Made by a program: the position numbers and the translations under genes. This document shows positions 1 to 9,900 of a stretch of DNA of 29,526 nt, in pieces; positions within the stretch are counted from its first letter, which is position 1; each line of letters begins with the position of its first letter. The stretch comes from Bacteroidales bacterium. GTDB lineage: Bacteria > Bacteroidota > Bacteroidia > Bacteroidales > F082. Location of the stretch: positions 1-29,526 of the forward strand of contig JAGCCO010000021.1 in NCBI GenBank assembly GCA_017651645.1, read 5' to 3'. Below the pieces are notes generated by a model that saw only the letters and a program-made list of their open reading frames with translations, searched no databases and was not told where the DNA came from.

Positions 1-528
1 CCCTTCTATCACATCGTAGTTGCCGACTCTCGCGCACCACGTGATGGTAAATTCATTGAGAAATTAGGCACCTACAACCCGCTCACCAACCCCGCTCAGA
101 TCAACATCAAGTTTGACAGAGCCCTGTATTGGTACAGCGTTGGCGCTCAGCCCACCGACACAGCCCGCTCGCTGCTCAGCAAGACCGGCGTCATGATGAA
201 GTATCACCTGATGCGTGGCGTCCAGAAAGGCGCTATGACCGAAGAGCAAGCCGAGATCAAGTTCCAGAACTGGATGAAGGAGAAGGAAGCCAAGGCCGCC
301 AACCTCGTCAAAGCTAACGAAGAGAAAGCCCGTGGCGAGAAGAAGACCCGTCTGGAAGCCGAGAAGCAAGTCAACGAGGCCCGCGCCGCCGAGCTCGCCA
401 AGAAGAGACTCGCTGAAATGGAAGCCAAGAAGGCTGCTGAAGCCGAAGCCGCCGCTGAGGCTGCTGCCGAGGAAGCTCCCGCTGAGGAAGCCCCGGCCGC
501 CGAAGCTGAAGCTCCTGCCGAAGCCTAA
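1..528 (+). CDS. rpsP: 30S ribosomal protein S16 (5' end missing)
   Basis: Structural protein of the small ribosomal subunit. The reading frame is open from base 1, so the first roughly 15 codons lie outside the window. Visible residues include [28 protein letters not shown] and [13 protein letters not shown], which are the S16 core signature. The S16 core is followed by a tail of about 75 residues made almost only of Ala, Glu and Lys (roughly visible residues 100-175), probably a charged helix. Such tails are usual for S16 in Bacteroidota and are the reason the protein is twice the length of the E. coli one (82 residues). The internal ATG codons at 193 and 196 are not the start, because the conserved core lies upstream of them. 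A hairpin with a T-run follows 25 bases after the stop. Confidence 0.96.
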   Translation, partial: PFYHIVVADSRAPRDGKFIEKLGTYNPLTNPAQINIKFDRALYWYSVGAQPTDTARSLLSKTGVMMKYHLMRGVQKGAMTEEQAEIKFQNWMKEKEAKAANLVKANEEKARGEKKTRLEAEKQVNEARAAELAKKRLAEMEAKKAAEAEAAAEAAAEEAPAEEAPAAEAEAPAEA

Positions 529-550
529 TCGGAATATTTCAGAAATCATG

Positions 551-580
551 AAAAACCGCTCAATCTGGGCGGTTTTTTTT
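551..580 (+). terminator. Rho-independent terminator after rpsP
   Basis: AAAAACCGC (551-559) can pair with GCGGTTTTT (569-577), leaving a 9-base loop and running into eight T residues (573-580). It sits 22 bases after the rpsP stop and ends just where the next promoter begins. Confidence 0.85.
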
Positions 581-587
581 ATTTTTG
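580..587 (+). promoter_or_regulatory. Bacteroidota -7 element upstream of the hemerythrin gene
   Basis: TATTTTTG matches the TAnnTTTG -7 consensus of the Bacteroidota primary sigma factor. It starts in the last base of the terminator T-run and lies 20 bases before the ATG at 608, giving a predicted leader of about 15 bases. No convincing -33 TTTG is visible because that position is inside the terminator stem. Confidence 0.5.
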
Positions 588-607
588 CAGCAACAAAACT
601 TTTCATC

Positions 608-1300
608 ATGAACCAAGCCCCTTCTTTTTCTGAGAAATCGAAACTCTACGAGTTGATAGCCGACAACCCGAAGCTCTTGCCTCTATTGTCGCGCTTTGGA
701 ATACAATTAGGCTTCGGCGACCGTAGCGTAGATGAGGTGTGCCGTCAGAATCACGTCAGCACACGTCTCTTCATGCTGGTGTGTGCCCTCCACTTCGACC
801 ACGACACGCCCACTAGCATAGCCACTCCGGATGACGCGGACCTCACCTCTCTCCTCTCTTACCTCAGTGCCTCGCACCGTGCCTACCTTGACGAGCATTT
901 CCCACACATCGAGATGCACCTCAACCGCATCATCGAGGCTGCCGGACCCAAATACGGCAAACTACTTGACCATTTCTACAATGAATACAAACACGAGATG
1001 GTGAAGCACTTTAAATATGAGGAAGAAGTGGTGTTTCCCTACATCGCCGCGCTGCGCCAAGGACAAAGCACTGAATACAGCATCGACCAGTTCCGACACA
1101 ACCACAGCAATATCGAGGACGCTCTTGAGGACATGACCAACATCCTCATCAAGTATCTGCCAGGCGACATCTTGCCCTCCGAGCGCATCTGCATCGCCAC
1201 CGACATCATGGAGCTCTCCGCCGACCTCACTGCGCACTCCCGCATCGAAGAGCATATCCTCATCCCCTTCGTCGAATCCTTAGAAAACGCTAAGCCATGA
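608..1300 (+). CDS. Hemerythrin-domain di-iron protein, YtfE/RIC-like
   Basis: A 230-residue protein with an N-terminal helical domain (about 10-62) resembling ScdA_N/DUF542 and a C-terminal hemerythrin-like four-helix bundle (about 80-225). Candidate iron ligands are H90, H134, E138, H166, H210 and E214. Their spacing is nearly the same as the six ligands of E. coli YtfE (H84, H129, E133, H160, H204, E208). The family repairs iron-sulfur clusters or senses nitric oxide or oxygen in the cytoplasm. The N-terminal domain lacks the CysCys pair of YtfE; LG is at the corresponding place (about 34-36). The ATG at 608 was chosen because upstream codons of the open frame run through rpsP and the terminator. 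The stop overlaps the next start by four bases, so the two genes are coupled. The exact substrate is unknown. Confidence 0.87.
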   Translation: MNQAPSFSEKSKLYELIADNPKLLPLLSRFGIQLGFGDRSVDEVCRQNHVSTRLFMLVCALHFDHDTPTSIATPDDADLTSLLSYLSASHRAYLDEHFPHIEMHLNRIIEAAGPKYGKLLDHFYNEYKHEMVKHFKYEEEVVFPYIAALRQGQSTEYSIDQFRHNHSNIEDALEDMTNILIKYLPGDILPSERICIATDIMELSADLTAHSRIEEHILIPFVESLENAKP

Positions 1301-1890
1301 GTAACCGCATCATCATCTGCGAGGCGTCGGAAATCATCACCACAGGGCTGTATGACATGCTCCAGAGCATGGCGGGATGCGATGTCGTGGCACGTTTGGA
1401 CAAGCCTGAGCAACTTAACGAAAAGATTCTCGCCTGCGATGCCAACCTGCTTATCATCAACCCAATACTGTTGGGATATAATGACCGCAACCTGCCCTCG
1501 CAACTCGTCAAGGAATACCCGCAACTCAGCATCATAGCCTTGGTCACCACCTATATCGAGCCTTCATTGTTAAAACCCTACGATGCCATCATCGAAATCA
1601 ACGACTCGAAACTCAAGATCATCAACAAGATGGAACAAATCGCGAAAAGCAGCGACAAAAAAGAAACCAACGATGACGTGGATCTCTCGAAGCGAGAAAT
1701 CGACGTGTTGGTTGCCGTGGCCAAAGGCATGATGAACAAGGAGATTGCAGACCAAATGAACATCTCCATCCACACCGTCATCTCACACCGCAAGAACATC
1801 ACCCGCAAGACTGGCATCAAGAGTGTTTCAGGCCTTACCGTATATGCCTTGCTGAACAACCTGATTGACGAAAACGAGGTCTACAAATAA
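1297..1890 (+). CDS. LuxR/NarL-type response regulator with degenerate receiver
   Basis: A 197-residue DNA-binding protein. Residues 1-115 have the pattern of a receiver domain, and residues 129-185 form a LuxR-type helix-turn-helix (LSKREIDVLVAVAKG, NKEIADQMNISIHTVISHRK). The place of the phospho-acceptor aspartate appears to hold N55 (LLIINP), and the N-terminal acidic pair is reduced to E9, so phosphorylation in the usual way is unlikely. No histidine kinase is nearby. It overlaps the hemerythrin gene through ATGA (1297-1300), which suggests that the di-iron protein supplies or tunes its signal, for instance oxygen or nitric oxide; this is inference. Likely role: cytoplasmic transcription factor with a pseudo-receiver. 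Confidence 0.87.
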   Translation: MSNRIIICEASEIITTGLYDMLQSMAGCDVVARLDKPEQLNEKILACDANLLIINPILLGYNDRNLPSQLVKEYPQLSIIALVTTYIEPSLLKPYDAIIEINDSKLKIINKMEQIAKSSDKKETNDDVDLSKREIDVLVAVAKGMMNKEIADQMNISIHTVISHRKNITRKTGIKSVSGLTVYALLNNLIDENEVYK

Positions 1891-1919
1891 TAACCTCACA
1901 ATAAAAACTCACTTTCCGC

Positions 1920-1949
1920 TTTGAGTTAAAGAAATATTCGTTACCTTTG
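1920..1949 (+). promoter_or_regulatory. pckA promoter
   Basis: TTTG at 1920-1923 (-33) and TACCTTTG at 1942-1949 (-7), separated by 18 bases, match the Bacteroidota promoter pattern. The predicted transcription start is near 1955, about 23 bases before the pckA ATG. Confidence 0.7.
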
Positions 1950-1977
1950 CGCATCATTTCACTAAAACATTTCAATT

Positions 1978-3609
1978 ATGGCAAAAAACATCGAAGAAAT
2001 CAGAGCCGCGTTGGCCTCCTACGGCATTACCGGCGTGAAAGACATTTATTATAACCCGAGCTACGAGCAGCTCTTCAAAGACGAGATGGATCCCGCCCTC
2101 GAAGGCTACGACAAAGGCGTGCTCACCGAGCTCGACTCCGTCAACGTGATGACCGGCATCTACACCGGCCGCTCGCCCAAGGACAAATACATCGTCATGG
2201 ACCCCAAGTCGAAGGACACCGTGTGGTGGACCACCGAGGGCTACAAGAACGACAACCACCCGATGAGCGAAGAGGTCTGGGCCAAAGTGAAAGACCTCGC
2301 CAAAAAGCAACTCAGCGGCAAGAACCTCTATGTGGTCGATGCCTTCTGCGGTGCCAACAAGGACACCCGCATGGCCGTCCGCTTCATCATGGAGGTGGCA
2401 TGGCAGGCCCATTTCGTGCTCAACATGTTCATCAAGCCCACGCCTGAGGAACTCGCTGAGTTCAAGCCCAACTTCACCGTCTACACCGCCTCGAAAGCCA
2501 AGGTCGACAATTACAAGGAACTCGGCCTCAACAGCGACACTTGCGTGGCCTTCAACGTCAGCAGCCGCGAGCAGGTCATCCTTAACACTTGGTATGGTGG
2601 TGAGATGAAGAAAGGCATGTTCTCGATGATGAACTACTACCTGCCGCTGCAAGGCATCGCCGCCATGCACTGCTCCGCCAATACCGACATGAAGGGCGAA
2701 AACACCGCTATCTTCTTCGGCCTCTCTGGCACTGGCAAGACCACCCTCTCCACCGACCCGAAGCGTCTGCTCATCGGCGACGACGAGCACGGCTGGGACG
2801 ATGAAGGCGTGTTCAACTTCGAAGGCGGCTGCTATGCCAAGGTCATCAACCTCGACAAGGAAAGCGAACCTGACATTTACAACGCCATCAAACGCAACGC
2901 CCTGCTGGAGAACGTCACCGTTGACGCCAAAGGCAAGATCGACTTCAAGGACAAGAGCGTGACCGAAAACACCCGTGTCTCCTACCCCATCGAGCACATT
3001 GAGAAGATTGTGAAGAACGTGCGTCCTATCTCGGCTGGCCCCGCCGCCAAGAATGTTATCTTCCTCAGCGCCGACGCTTTCGGTGTGCTGCCTCCTGTCA
3101 GCATCCTGACACCCGAGCAGTGCAAGTACTACTTCCTGAGCGGCTTCACCGCCAAGTTGGCTGGTACCGAGCGCGGCATCACCGAGCCTACGCCTACCTT
3201 CAGCGCCTGCTTCGGTCAAGCCTTCTTGGAGTTGCACCCGACCAAATACGCCGAGGAGCTGGTGAAACGTATGGAAAAGAGCGGTGCCAAGGCTTACTTG
3301 GTGAACACCGGCTGGAACGGCACGGGCAAGCGCATCTCCATTAAGGATACGCGTGGCATCATCGACGCCATCCTGGATGGCAGCATCGAGAAGGCTCCGA
3401 CCAAGATGATCCCGTACTTCAACTTCGAAGTGCCGACCGCACTGCCTGGCGTCGACCCGAACATCCTCGACCCGCGCGACACTTACGCCGACAAGAACGC
3501 GTGGGAAGAGAAAGCCAAAGACCTCTCCTCGCGTTTCATCAAGAACTTCGAGAAGTTCACGACCAACGCAGCAGGCAAGGCACTTGTGGCTGCTGGTCCG
3601 AAACTGTAA
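1978..3609 (+). CDS. pckA: Phosphoenolpyruvate carboxykinase (ATP)
   Basis: Cytoplasmic enzyme interconverting oxaloacetate plus ATP with phosphoenolpyruvate, CO2 and ADP. In Bacteroidota it often runs in the CO2-fixing direction on the route to succinate. The 543 residues match the family length. Signatures: substrate-binding TGRSPKDK (63-70), the P-loop [11 protein letters not shown] (248-258), and the metal-binding DDEHGW stretch (268-273). The ATG at 1978 follows a consensus promoter and an AT-rich leader, and the N-terminus aligns with the usual family start. It is a single-gene unit: it has its own promoter and is followed by a palindrome. Confidence 0.98.
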   Translation: MAKNIEEIRAALASYGITGVKDIYYNPSYEQLFKDEMDPALEGYDKGVLTELDSVNVMTGIYTGRSPKDKYIVMDPKSKDTVWWTTEGYKNDNHPMSEEVWAKVKDLAKKQLSGKNLYVVDAFCGANKDTRMAVRFIMEVAWQAHFVLNMFIKPTPEELAEFKPNFTVYTASKAKVDNYKELGLNSDTCVAFNVSSREQVILNTWYGGEMKKGMFSMMNYYLPLQGIAAMHCSANTDMKGENTAIFFGLSGTGKTTLSTDPKRLLIGDDEHGWDDEGVFNFEGGCYAKVINLDKESEPDIYNAIKRNALLENVTVDAKGKIDFKDKSVTENTRVSYPIEHIEKIVKNVRPISAGPAAKNVIFLSADAFGVLPPVSILTPEQCKYYFLSGFTAKLAGTERGITEPTPTFSACFGQAFLELHPTKYAEELVKRMEKSGAKAYLVNTGWNGTGKRISIKDTRGIIDAILDGSIEKAPTKMIPYFNFEVPTALPGVDPNILDPRDTYADKNAWEEKAKDLSSRFIKNFEKFTTNAAGKALVAAGPKL

Positions 3610-3629
3610 ATCAATATCATAAACTATTT

Positions 3630-3657
3630 GTAGAGACGGTGCATGCACCGTCTCTAC
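3630..3657. repeat. 28-bp perfect intergenic palindrome
   Basis: GTAGAGACGGTGCA (3630-3643) is followed directly by its exact reverse complement (3644-3657), with no spacer. It lies 21 bases after pckA. As RNA it would form a hairpin, but no T-run follows, so it is not a standard terminator. Palindromes with TAGAGACG ends are, from memory, scattered as intergenic repeats in cyanobacterial and some Bacteroidota genomes; no second copy is present in this window. Confidence 0.85.
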
Positions 3658-3680
3658 TATTTAAAACAAAACCTAATAAT

Positions 3681-4472
3681 ATGAAAAAAACTATCAGAAA
3701 AATCGCTCCTGCAATGCTCGTTCTTGTAGCATTGGCAACCCTATCATTCATGGCCAAAGACGGCATCACGCTCAGGCTTCGTCCTCAACAAGGCAAGACC
3801 TACACCATCACCACAAAAGCGAACATGATGATTATGATGGAAGTGCAAGGACAAACCATGAACAGGTCGCAAACCACAGAGACAAGACAGTCCTTCACTG
3901 CAAAAGAGGTCACTGACACAGAATCAACCTTTGAAACCCAGATCGAGGCCATGAAACTGACCATCTCCCAAATGGGCATGAAGCTTGAATATGACTCCGA
4001 ACATCCTGAGAAGACCAGTCCCTTACTGGCAGCTCAGACAAAAGAAATAGATGAAGCCATCAACAAGCCTGAATCCGTCAAATATGACTTGATGGGCAAC
4101 ATCATCGACACCCTTTCTATTGAAAAGAGCCAACTTGGCGCTGTCATCAACGAACTCCCCGAAAAGGAAGTGAGCGTGGGTAGCTCATGGACTTTCACCA
4201 AGACCCAAGATGCCGGCGGCATTGAAATCAATGCCAATATGATCTATACAGTGACGGCCGTCTCGAAGAAGAGTGTTGACGTAAGCATCAATGGCACCGT
4301 TGAAGGCACGAATGAAACCAGCGGCACATACGAAGGCACGGCAAGCTTCAATCCTCAAACCGGCCTTGTGATGAACAGCAGCATAAAGAGCAACATCTCT
4401 ATGACCATCAACGAGCAAGGCATGAGCATTCCTATGACCATTGTGGGCAACACGACCGTTGAAGTGAAATGA
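3681..4472 (+). CDS. Exported protein, DUF6263-like
   Basis: A 263-residue protein with an N-terminal signal or anchor segment (KKTIRKIAPAMLVLVALATLSF, hydrophobic part about residues 9-24). The remainder alternates short polar beta strands: LRLRPQQGKTYTI, then repeated Thr/Met-rich strands and a closing GTASFNPQTGLVMNSS motif. This layout resembles DUF6263 proteins of Bacteroidota, whose function is unknown. There is no cysteine after the signal, so it is not a lipoprotein. The ATG at 3681 was chosen because the open frame upstream crosses the end of pckA and the palindrome. It lies 16 bases before the alpha-galactosidase gene, so co-transcription is likely. Confidence 0.75.
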   Translation: MKKTIRKIAPAMLVLVALATLSFMAKDGITLRLRPQQGKTYTITTKANMMIMMEVQGQTMNRSQTTETRQSFTAKEVTDTESTFETQIEAMKLTISQMGMKLEYDSEHPEKTSPLLAAQTKEIDEAINKPESVKYDLMGNIIDTLSIEKSQLGAVINELPEKEVSVGSSWTFTKTQDAGGIEINANMIYTVTAVSKKSVDVSINGTVEGTNETSGTYEGTASFNPQTGLVMNSSIKSNISMTINEQGMSIPMTIVGNTTVEVK

Positions 4473-4488
4473 TTTAAAGCAACCAGTT

Positions 4489-5700
4489 ATGAAAAAGACA
4501 TTATTTTTCCTCGCATTGTTGCTGTTGGCTGTCTCTGCCACAGCGCAAAAGCCGAAACCTCAGCCTCTCACACAAGAGTCGTTTGAAGCCTTATGCCCTA
4601 CCCCGCCTATGGGCTGGAACAGCTGGAACAAGTTCGGCTGCGACGTCAGCGAGCAACTGCTGATGGAAGCCGCCGATGCCATGGTCGCCTCGGGCATGAA
4701 AGATGCTGGCTATGAATACATTGTCGTTGATGACTGCTGGCAGATAGACCGTGATGCTGACGGCAACATCGTGTGCGACCCTGAGCGTTTCCCGCACGGC
4801 ATGAAGTATGTGGCTGACTATATCCACTCTAAAGGGCTGAAGTTTGGACTTTACTCTTGCGTGGGTGCCTATACATGCGCTGGTCGTCCAGGCAGTATGG
4901 GACACGAATACCAAGATGCCATCTATTATGCCCGCAACGGTGTCGACTACCTGAAGTACGACTTCTGCAACAACCGAAACACGAACTCCAAGACCGCCTA
5001 CACCATCATGCGCGAAGCCCTGAAAGAGGCTGGCCGTCCCATCGTGTTCAGCATTTGTGAATGGGGCAGCACCAAGCCCTGGGAATGGGCGCAAGGCATT
5101 GGTCATCTCTGGAGAGCCACGGGCGACATCATCAACATGTGGGACGGCAAAGAAGACTGGGGCGGACATGGCATGGTCAACATCATCGACTTGGTGCAAG
5201 ACCTCTATCCATACAACGGTCCCGGCCACTGGAATGACCCTGACATGCTGGAGGTCGGCAATGGCGGTATGACAACCATCGAAGACCAGAGTCATTTCTC
5301 CATGTGGTGTATGTTGGCCGCGCCGCTGATGGCGGGCAACGACCTCAACAACATGAGCGACGACACCAGACGCATCCTCACCAACAAGGATGTCATCGCC
5401 ATCGACCAAGACCCATTGGGCATCCAAGCGCATCTCTCTGTCGCCATGGGTGATCGCCAAATCTGGGTGAAGCAACTGGCCAACGACGAATGGGCCGTTT
5501 GTTTCTTCAACCGTGGTGAAGATGCCTGGAACCTCAACTTTAATTGGAGCGACATCCCCGAACTGCGCAAGGCAGGAGGTAACTTCAGCGTCTATGACCT
5601 CTGGCAACACAAGACCATCGCCAAGTCTACGGCAAAGAATGTGGCTTCAAGCATTCCTTCACATGGTGTACTGATGGTGCGACTGACACCTGTCAAATAA
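4489..5700 (+). CDS. Alpha-galactosidase, glycoside hydrolase family 27
   Basis: Secreted or periplasmic enzyme that removes terminal alpha-1,6-linked galactose from oligo- and polysaccharides. A signal peptide (residues 1-20, ending SATAQ) precedes the (beta/alpha)8 barrel. GH27 signatures are PPMGWNSWNKFGC (39-51), DDCW (81-84), YLKYDFC with nucleophile D158, and SICEWG then WRATGDI with acid/base D213. WNDPDMLEVGNGG (248-260) also fits. The C-terminal beta domain (about 310-403) is short and ends without a carbohydrate-binding module. Length (403) is typical. No SusC/SusD pair or other glycosidases are adjacent, so this is not part of a visible polysaccharide utilisation locus. Confidence 0.95.
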   Translation: MKKTLFFLALLLLAVSATAQKPKPQPLTQESFEALCPTPPMGWNSWNKFGCDVSEQLLMEAADAMVASGMKDAGYEYIVVDDCWQIDRDADGNIVCDPERFPHGMKYVADYIHSKGLKFGLYSCVGAYTCAGRPGSMGHEYQDAIYYARNGVDYLKYDFCNNRNTNSKTAYTIMREALKEAGRPIVFSICEWGSTKPWEWAQGIGHLWRATGDIINMWDGKEDWGGHGMVNIIDLVQDLYPYNGPGHWNDPDMLEVGNGGMTTIEDQSHFSMWCMLAAPLMAGNDLNNMSDDTRRILTNKDVIAIDQDPLGIQAHLSVAMGDRQIWVKQLANDEWAVCFFNRGEDAWNLNFNWSDIPELRKAGGNFSVYDLWQHKTIAKSTAKNVASSIPSHGVLMVRLTPVK

Positions 5701-5723
5701 GCCCTTTACACCAACTAACAAGA

Positions 5724-5751
5724 AAGCCCGCTGAATTGCTTCGGCGGGCTT
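5724..5751. terminator. Hairpin terminator between convergent genes
   Basis: AAGCCCGCTGAA (5724-5735) pairs with TTCGGCGGGCTT (5740-5751) around a four-base loop TTGC, with one G-T pair. The plus-strand side runs into TCTTCTTTTC. It sits between the alpha-galactosidase and dnaN stops and may end transcription in both directions. Confidence 0.85.
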
Positions 5752-5773
5752 CTTCTTTTCTTGCCGTTACGGA

Positions 5774-6898
5774 TCAGTTCAGCATCACCGGCATGAGCAA
5801 CATAAGAAGGTCTTCCGACTCGTTCTCGTTGCCCACAGGGGTAAGGATACCCGCGCGGTTGGGTGCCGACATCTCCAGCTTCACTTCCTCAGAATCGAAG
5901 TTGCCCAGCATCTCTTGGAAGAAACGAGAGTTGAACCCGATTTCCATGTCGTCGCCCGTGTAGCTGCATGCGAGGCGTTCCTTGGCTTCGTTGTAGAAGT
6001 CGATGTCCTCAGCCGTCAGCATGATCTCCTGTCCCGTAATGCGGAAACGCACCTGGTGGGTGGCTTTGCTCGAGAACACAGCCACACGACGGATAGCCGC
6101 AAGGAAGGTCTGGCGGTCGATGGTCAGCTGGTTGGGATTCTGCTTCGGAATGACGGCCTCATAGTTGGGATAACGGCCCTCGATGAGTCGACAAATCAAC
6201 ATATAATCGCCGAAGACAAACGAAGCATTCGTCTTGTTGAACTCCACACGCACGGGCTCATCGGCCAAGGTGGCAAGGATGTTCTTCAGCTGGTTGATGG
6301 GTTTCTTTGGCATGATGAATGAAGCCACATTCTCCGACTTGACATCCATTCTTCTGTAACGTACCAGCTTGTGGGCATCAGTGGCGACGAAAGTGAGATA
6401 GTTCTCCGTCATCTCCATCAACACGCCCGACATGATGGGGCGAATCTCATCCATACCCGTGGCGAAGACGGTCTTTTCAAAACCCTTAGCCAACACATCA
6501 GCGGGAATCTCCCAAACCGAAGTGTCCGCCATCACCGGCAGCTGTGGGAACTCATCGCTCTTATGACCCGCCAGCTTGTATCGGCCATCACCGGCAATCA
6601 GTTCGACAGCAAGGGTATTGTTGTCGACAGCGATCGTAATCGGCACATCGGGGAAATTCTTCATGATTTCAAGCAGCAAACGTGCGGGAATGGTCACCTC
6701 ACCTGTGCCTTCAACCATATCAGGGACAAGGCTGACTGTCATGGTCACGTCAAGGTCCGAAGAAGTGATTTTCAGCTGGTTCTCGTCCAAATGGAACAGG
6801 AAATCATCCAGAATAGGCAAAGTGTTCTTTGAGCCAATGACACCGCTCAAGGCTTGCAGGCTCTTTAAAAGCTTTAAACTTGATACTATGAATTTCAT
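5774..6898 (-). CDS. dnaN: DNA polymerase III subunit beta (sliding clamp)
   Basis: Ring-shaped processivity factor that tethers replication and repair proteins to DNA. The 374 residues match the family. Recognisable stretches are MKFIVSSLKLLKSLQALSGV at the N-terminus, SGVLMEMTENYLTFVATDAHKL in the middle and the C-terminal hydrophobic end LLMPVMLN, which forms part of the partner-binding groove. The start was placed at 6898 because the open frame continues upstream only to a TTG codon and MKF is the conserved start. It is not next to dnaA or recF, which is common in Bacteroidota. It is 95 bases downstream of the giant exported protein gene. Confidence 0.97.
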   Translation of the reverse strand: MKFIVSSLKLLKSLQALSGVIGSKNTLPILDDFLFHLDENQLKITSSDLDVTMTVSLVPDMVEGTGEVTIPARLLLEIMKNFPDVPITIAVDNNTLAVELIAGDGRYKLAGHKSDEFPQLPVMADTSVWEIPADVLAKGFEKTVFATGMDEIRPIMSGVLMEMTENYLTFVATDAHKLVRYRRMDVKSENVASFIMPKKPINQLKNILATLADEPVRVEFNKTNASFVFGDYMLICRLIEGRYPNYEAVIPKQNPNQLTIDRQTFLAAIRRVAVFSSKATHQVRFRITGQEIMLTAEDIDFYNEAKERLACSYTGDDMEIGFNSRFFQEMLGNFDSEEVKLEMSAPNRAGILTPVGNENESEDLLMLLMPVMLN

Positions 6899-6922
6899 TG
6901 CGTTATGTGTTTTATATTCATG

Positions 6923-6930
6923 CAAATTTG
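6923..6930 (-). promoter_or_regulatory. Possible dnaN -7 element
   Basis: CAAATTTG (a palindrome) fits seven of eight positions of TAnnTTTG on the minus strand and lies about 25 bases before the dnaN ATG. The -33 position is not convincing. Confidence 0.35.
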
Positions 6931-6993
6931 AAGTTGTAAAAGTACAAATATTTGAAACATGTAGGACTTTTTATCGAAAAAAATTCTCAATTT

Positions 6994-9900
6994 TTAAAAA
7001 CCTCCAATATTCAGTCCAGCATATTTCAGACGGTTGAGGAAGTCAAGCATCGACTCATAAGGCACCGCAACATATTGGAAACGCTTGTCATCCTTGGTAC
7101 GGGTACGATATTTCTCCTTTGTGTCGGCCAGTCTCTGATTGATGTCGGAGAAGGTGCAATGTACCTGGAACTGTCCATCGCCACTGTTGTAATTGATATA
7201 GGTCTGGAACATGTCATCCTGGAAGAAGTAAGTGATGTTGCCCAGTCGGCGGTCAAAGACCACACATCCGTCGACATACTTGTTCACAATGTGACTGCCA
7301 AAGTTACCCAATCCGATCTTCCCCACCGAAACGAAAGCATGGAGTTGGTCGTTCCACACCATCTTTAAATCAGGAATCACGATAGTATTGGCATAGAAAT
7401 CAGATGACTCCATTTGCGGATAGCCTTCCAACTCGATGGCTTTCTGTCGTTCCTCCGTCTTCTCATCATCGTTTTCGGAACGGAAGTAATGCAGATACGG
7501 TGTTTCCGTCAAATCGATGGAGGCACCGTTGACATTCGCAAAGACTTCAGCCATTGCCTCCAAGGCTTTGTCATCAAAGACAGGTGCGTTGAAGACATTC
7601 AGTCCTTCAAGCGTCAGACTGTCATTGGGATATTGGGTGTATTTGCCGTGAACAACAAACTTAGCCAAAGGCGTGTCGATGCCCAAACCGAAGTTACCCT
7701 CACCGCTGACGACACCGCGTGAGTTCAAGTCAACATAGGAATCATACTGAGTTTCGTCGGTCACCACAAAACGCAGGCTGTCGGCATCAAACCACAAGAT
7801 TCCATTGGCAGGTGCCGTCTCATCAAGTTCTTTCCTCCCTTCTTTTGGCGTGAGGAAAGAGCCGAAATAGCCTCCATCGATGGCCAATTCATAATAGAGG
7901 CCGTTAGTCATCCTAGGCTCCGCTTCACGAATTCGTTCCATGTCGATGGGAATGCGTATCGAGGCGGGATCAATGCGGGCAGCCGAGACATACCAGTGGT
8001 TGAGTGCAGCAATGGTTTCTTGCGCCGTCTCTTCAAGACCTGCCATTGGGTTGAAATCATCAAGGATGAGCGGTTCCTCCATATTGGTCGTATCCATCAG
8101 CCCTTCCAAAGGCTCAGAGACGGAATCAAGAACTTGTACAACGATGGGCGCGACCTCTTCAAAAGCCAACATAGCGAACTTGCCGTCGTAATAACCCAGT
8201 TTTTCAGAGGCATCCAGCGTCAAGCGACCTTGGAAACCGAACTGCGTGTTCAGCTTGAAATCAGCAATATCGGCAATATGTGCATAACCGTGGGTGACAC
8301 CATTCAATGGAACGATGGTATCCACCTGTATTGGGGTGCTGACACCTTCGGCATTAACATAATCCCAAACGCCTTGCGCATCGTAATAGTTTCTGCTATG
8401 GATGTTCACAACAGCGTTTTTATAAAGGTGGAAACCGTTGAGCGTGTCAGCCAGAAGGTCGCCATTCACCGGCTCAAGCTTTGACTCCGCATTGATATCC
8501 ACATCATGCATATATGGGAACACGGCTGCATCCGCCACCCGGATAATCTTCACATCATGGGCGTGGATCACATAGTTGGTCATGTCGTATTCCGCGCTCA
8601 TGCTGTAGAACTGCAACGAGTCCTGCTCAGGCACAAGCGAAATGAACTTGGAAGCGTCGTTGTGCACCGCCAGCAATTCCTCGTATGTCGTCGCAGTGGC
8701 ATAATCGCCAAAGCTCTCCTCTGGATTGTAAAGATGCAGGCTGTTGGTGGCCATATCCCATTCGGCTTCCTTCAAGGAACAGATGTACTGATTCATTGGG
8801 AAGTCCAGGTTACTGTTTTGATTGAGATAATCGTACTTCACCTTCTGCGCATCGAAGTCGACATTGGCGCGATAGTTGGTCGCAGCGAAAGCAATGTTGG
8901 TTGTGTCGGCGGAATAAAGAAGGAATTTGGCCGAATCAGCCACAAAAGTCTTGGCATCCAAGGCAAAATGGTCGGAATCGAACTCGGTCAGGCCGAAGCG
9001 CATCTTACCGTCAGCTGAGTAACCATCAGGCGAAAGGGTAGTTTTACCCGAGAAATAGGTGTCGCCGTACATACAGATGGGCCTGCCGATAGTCTCCGTG
9101 GTCAATTCAGGTTTGAGGACGTCCCATTTCAGCCGCAAGGCATCGGCTGAGGCCATAGGGAAGCCCGTTCCATCCTCGCGCGGCACCATCTTGAACTGAT
9201 TTGTGATGGCGGTGACTGAATCAAGATAAAACATGAACTGGTCCGACTTGAACGCAGCGGTTTGATAATCCAGCGTTCCTTCACCGAAGAAACCATTTGA
9301 AGAAAGGAATACCTTGTTATGGAACCGCCCCAAATCATCATACAAAGGATATGATTCCGTTTCGTTTTCACCGATTTGATGGATAAAGCCCAATGAATAG
9401 TCATCCATGACAACCAACGGCTGGACGATATTGGGCATGATGCCGCCCGAGACCAACTCGCCATCGAAACGGACCTTTTTCATGGAAAGGTCATTCAAGC
9501 TGTCAACGACGAAGGGATAAAGGCTATAATAGAACTTCCCTTCCAGGTCGTCGGCGGTCATCACTGAATCCACACTGCCAGGGTTGAACACTCCCCCATT
9601 GATCTTTCTGTAAAACTTAAATCCTTCAGCCTCACTGCGGAAAATGGGAAATTCAGGTGTTTCATAACGGCTCGATTTGTTGTCACCATGGTCGATTTCC
9701 AGACTGCCCTGCAACTTCTCGAGGGTGCCGTCAACAGGAATAACATGATTGTTGTAGCGGGCATAGAAACGCAGCGAATCTATCTTGTTCATCTTGATGG
9801 TGAAATCCTCATAGTTGAATTGGCTGTCCTTGGTGAAGAACTCGAACATGCCCGCCAAAATGCCGCCCGAGAATTCAAAATTCTGCTTTTTCTTGAACAC

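Noticed and set aside
332..607. Upstream extension of the hemerythrin reading frame
   Set aside because: The extension runs out of frame through rpsP and its terminator; the ATG at 608 follows a promoter and fits the family.
1972..3648. 558-residue open frame on the minus strand opposite pckA
   Set aside because: It mirrors the strongly conserved pckA gene, has no family motif, and arises from codon bias in the GC-richer coding strand.
4591..5610. 339-residue minus-strand open frame opposite the alpha-galactosidase
   Set aside because: The plus strand holds all GH27 catalytic motifs; the antisense product is composition-driven.
6899..6993. Chromosome origin near dnaN
   Set aside because: No DnaA-box cluster, dnaA or recF is present, and the gap is only 95 bases.
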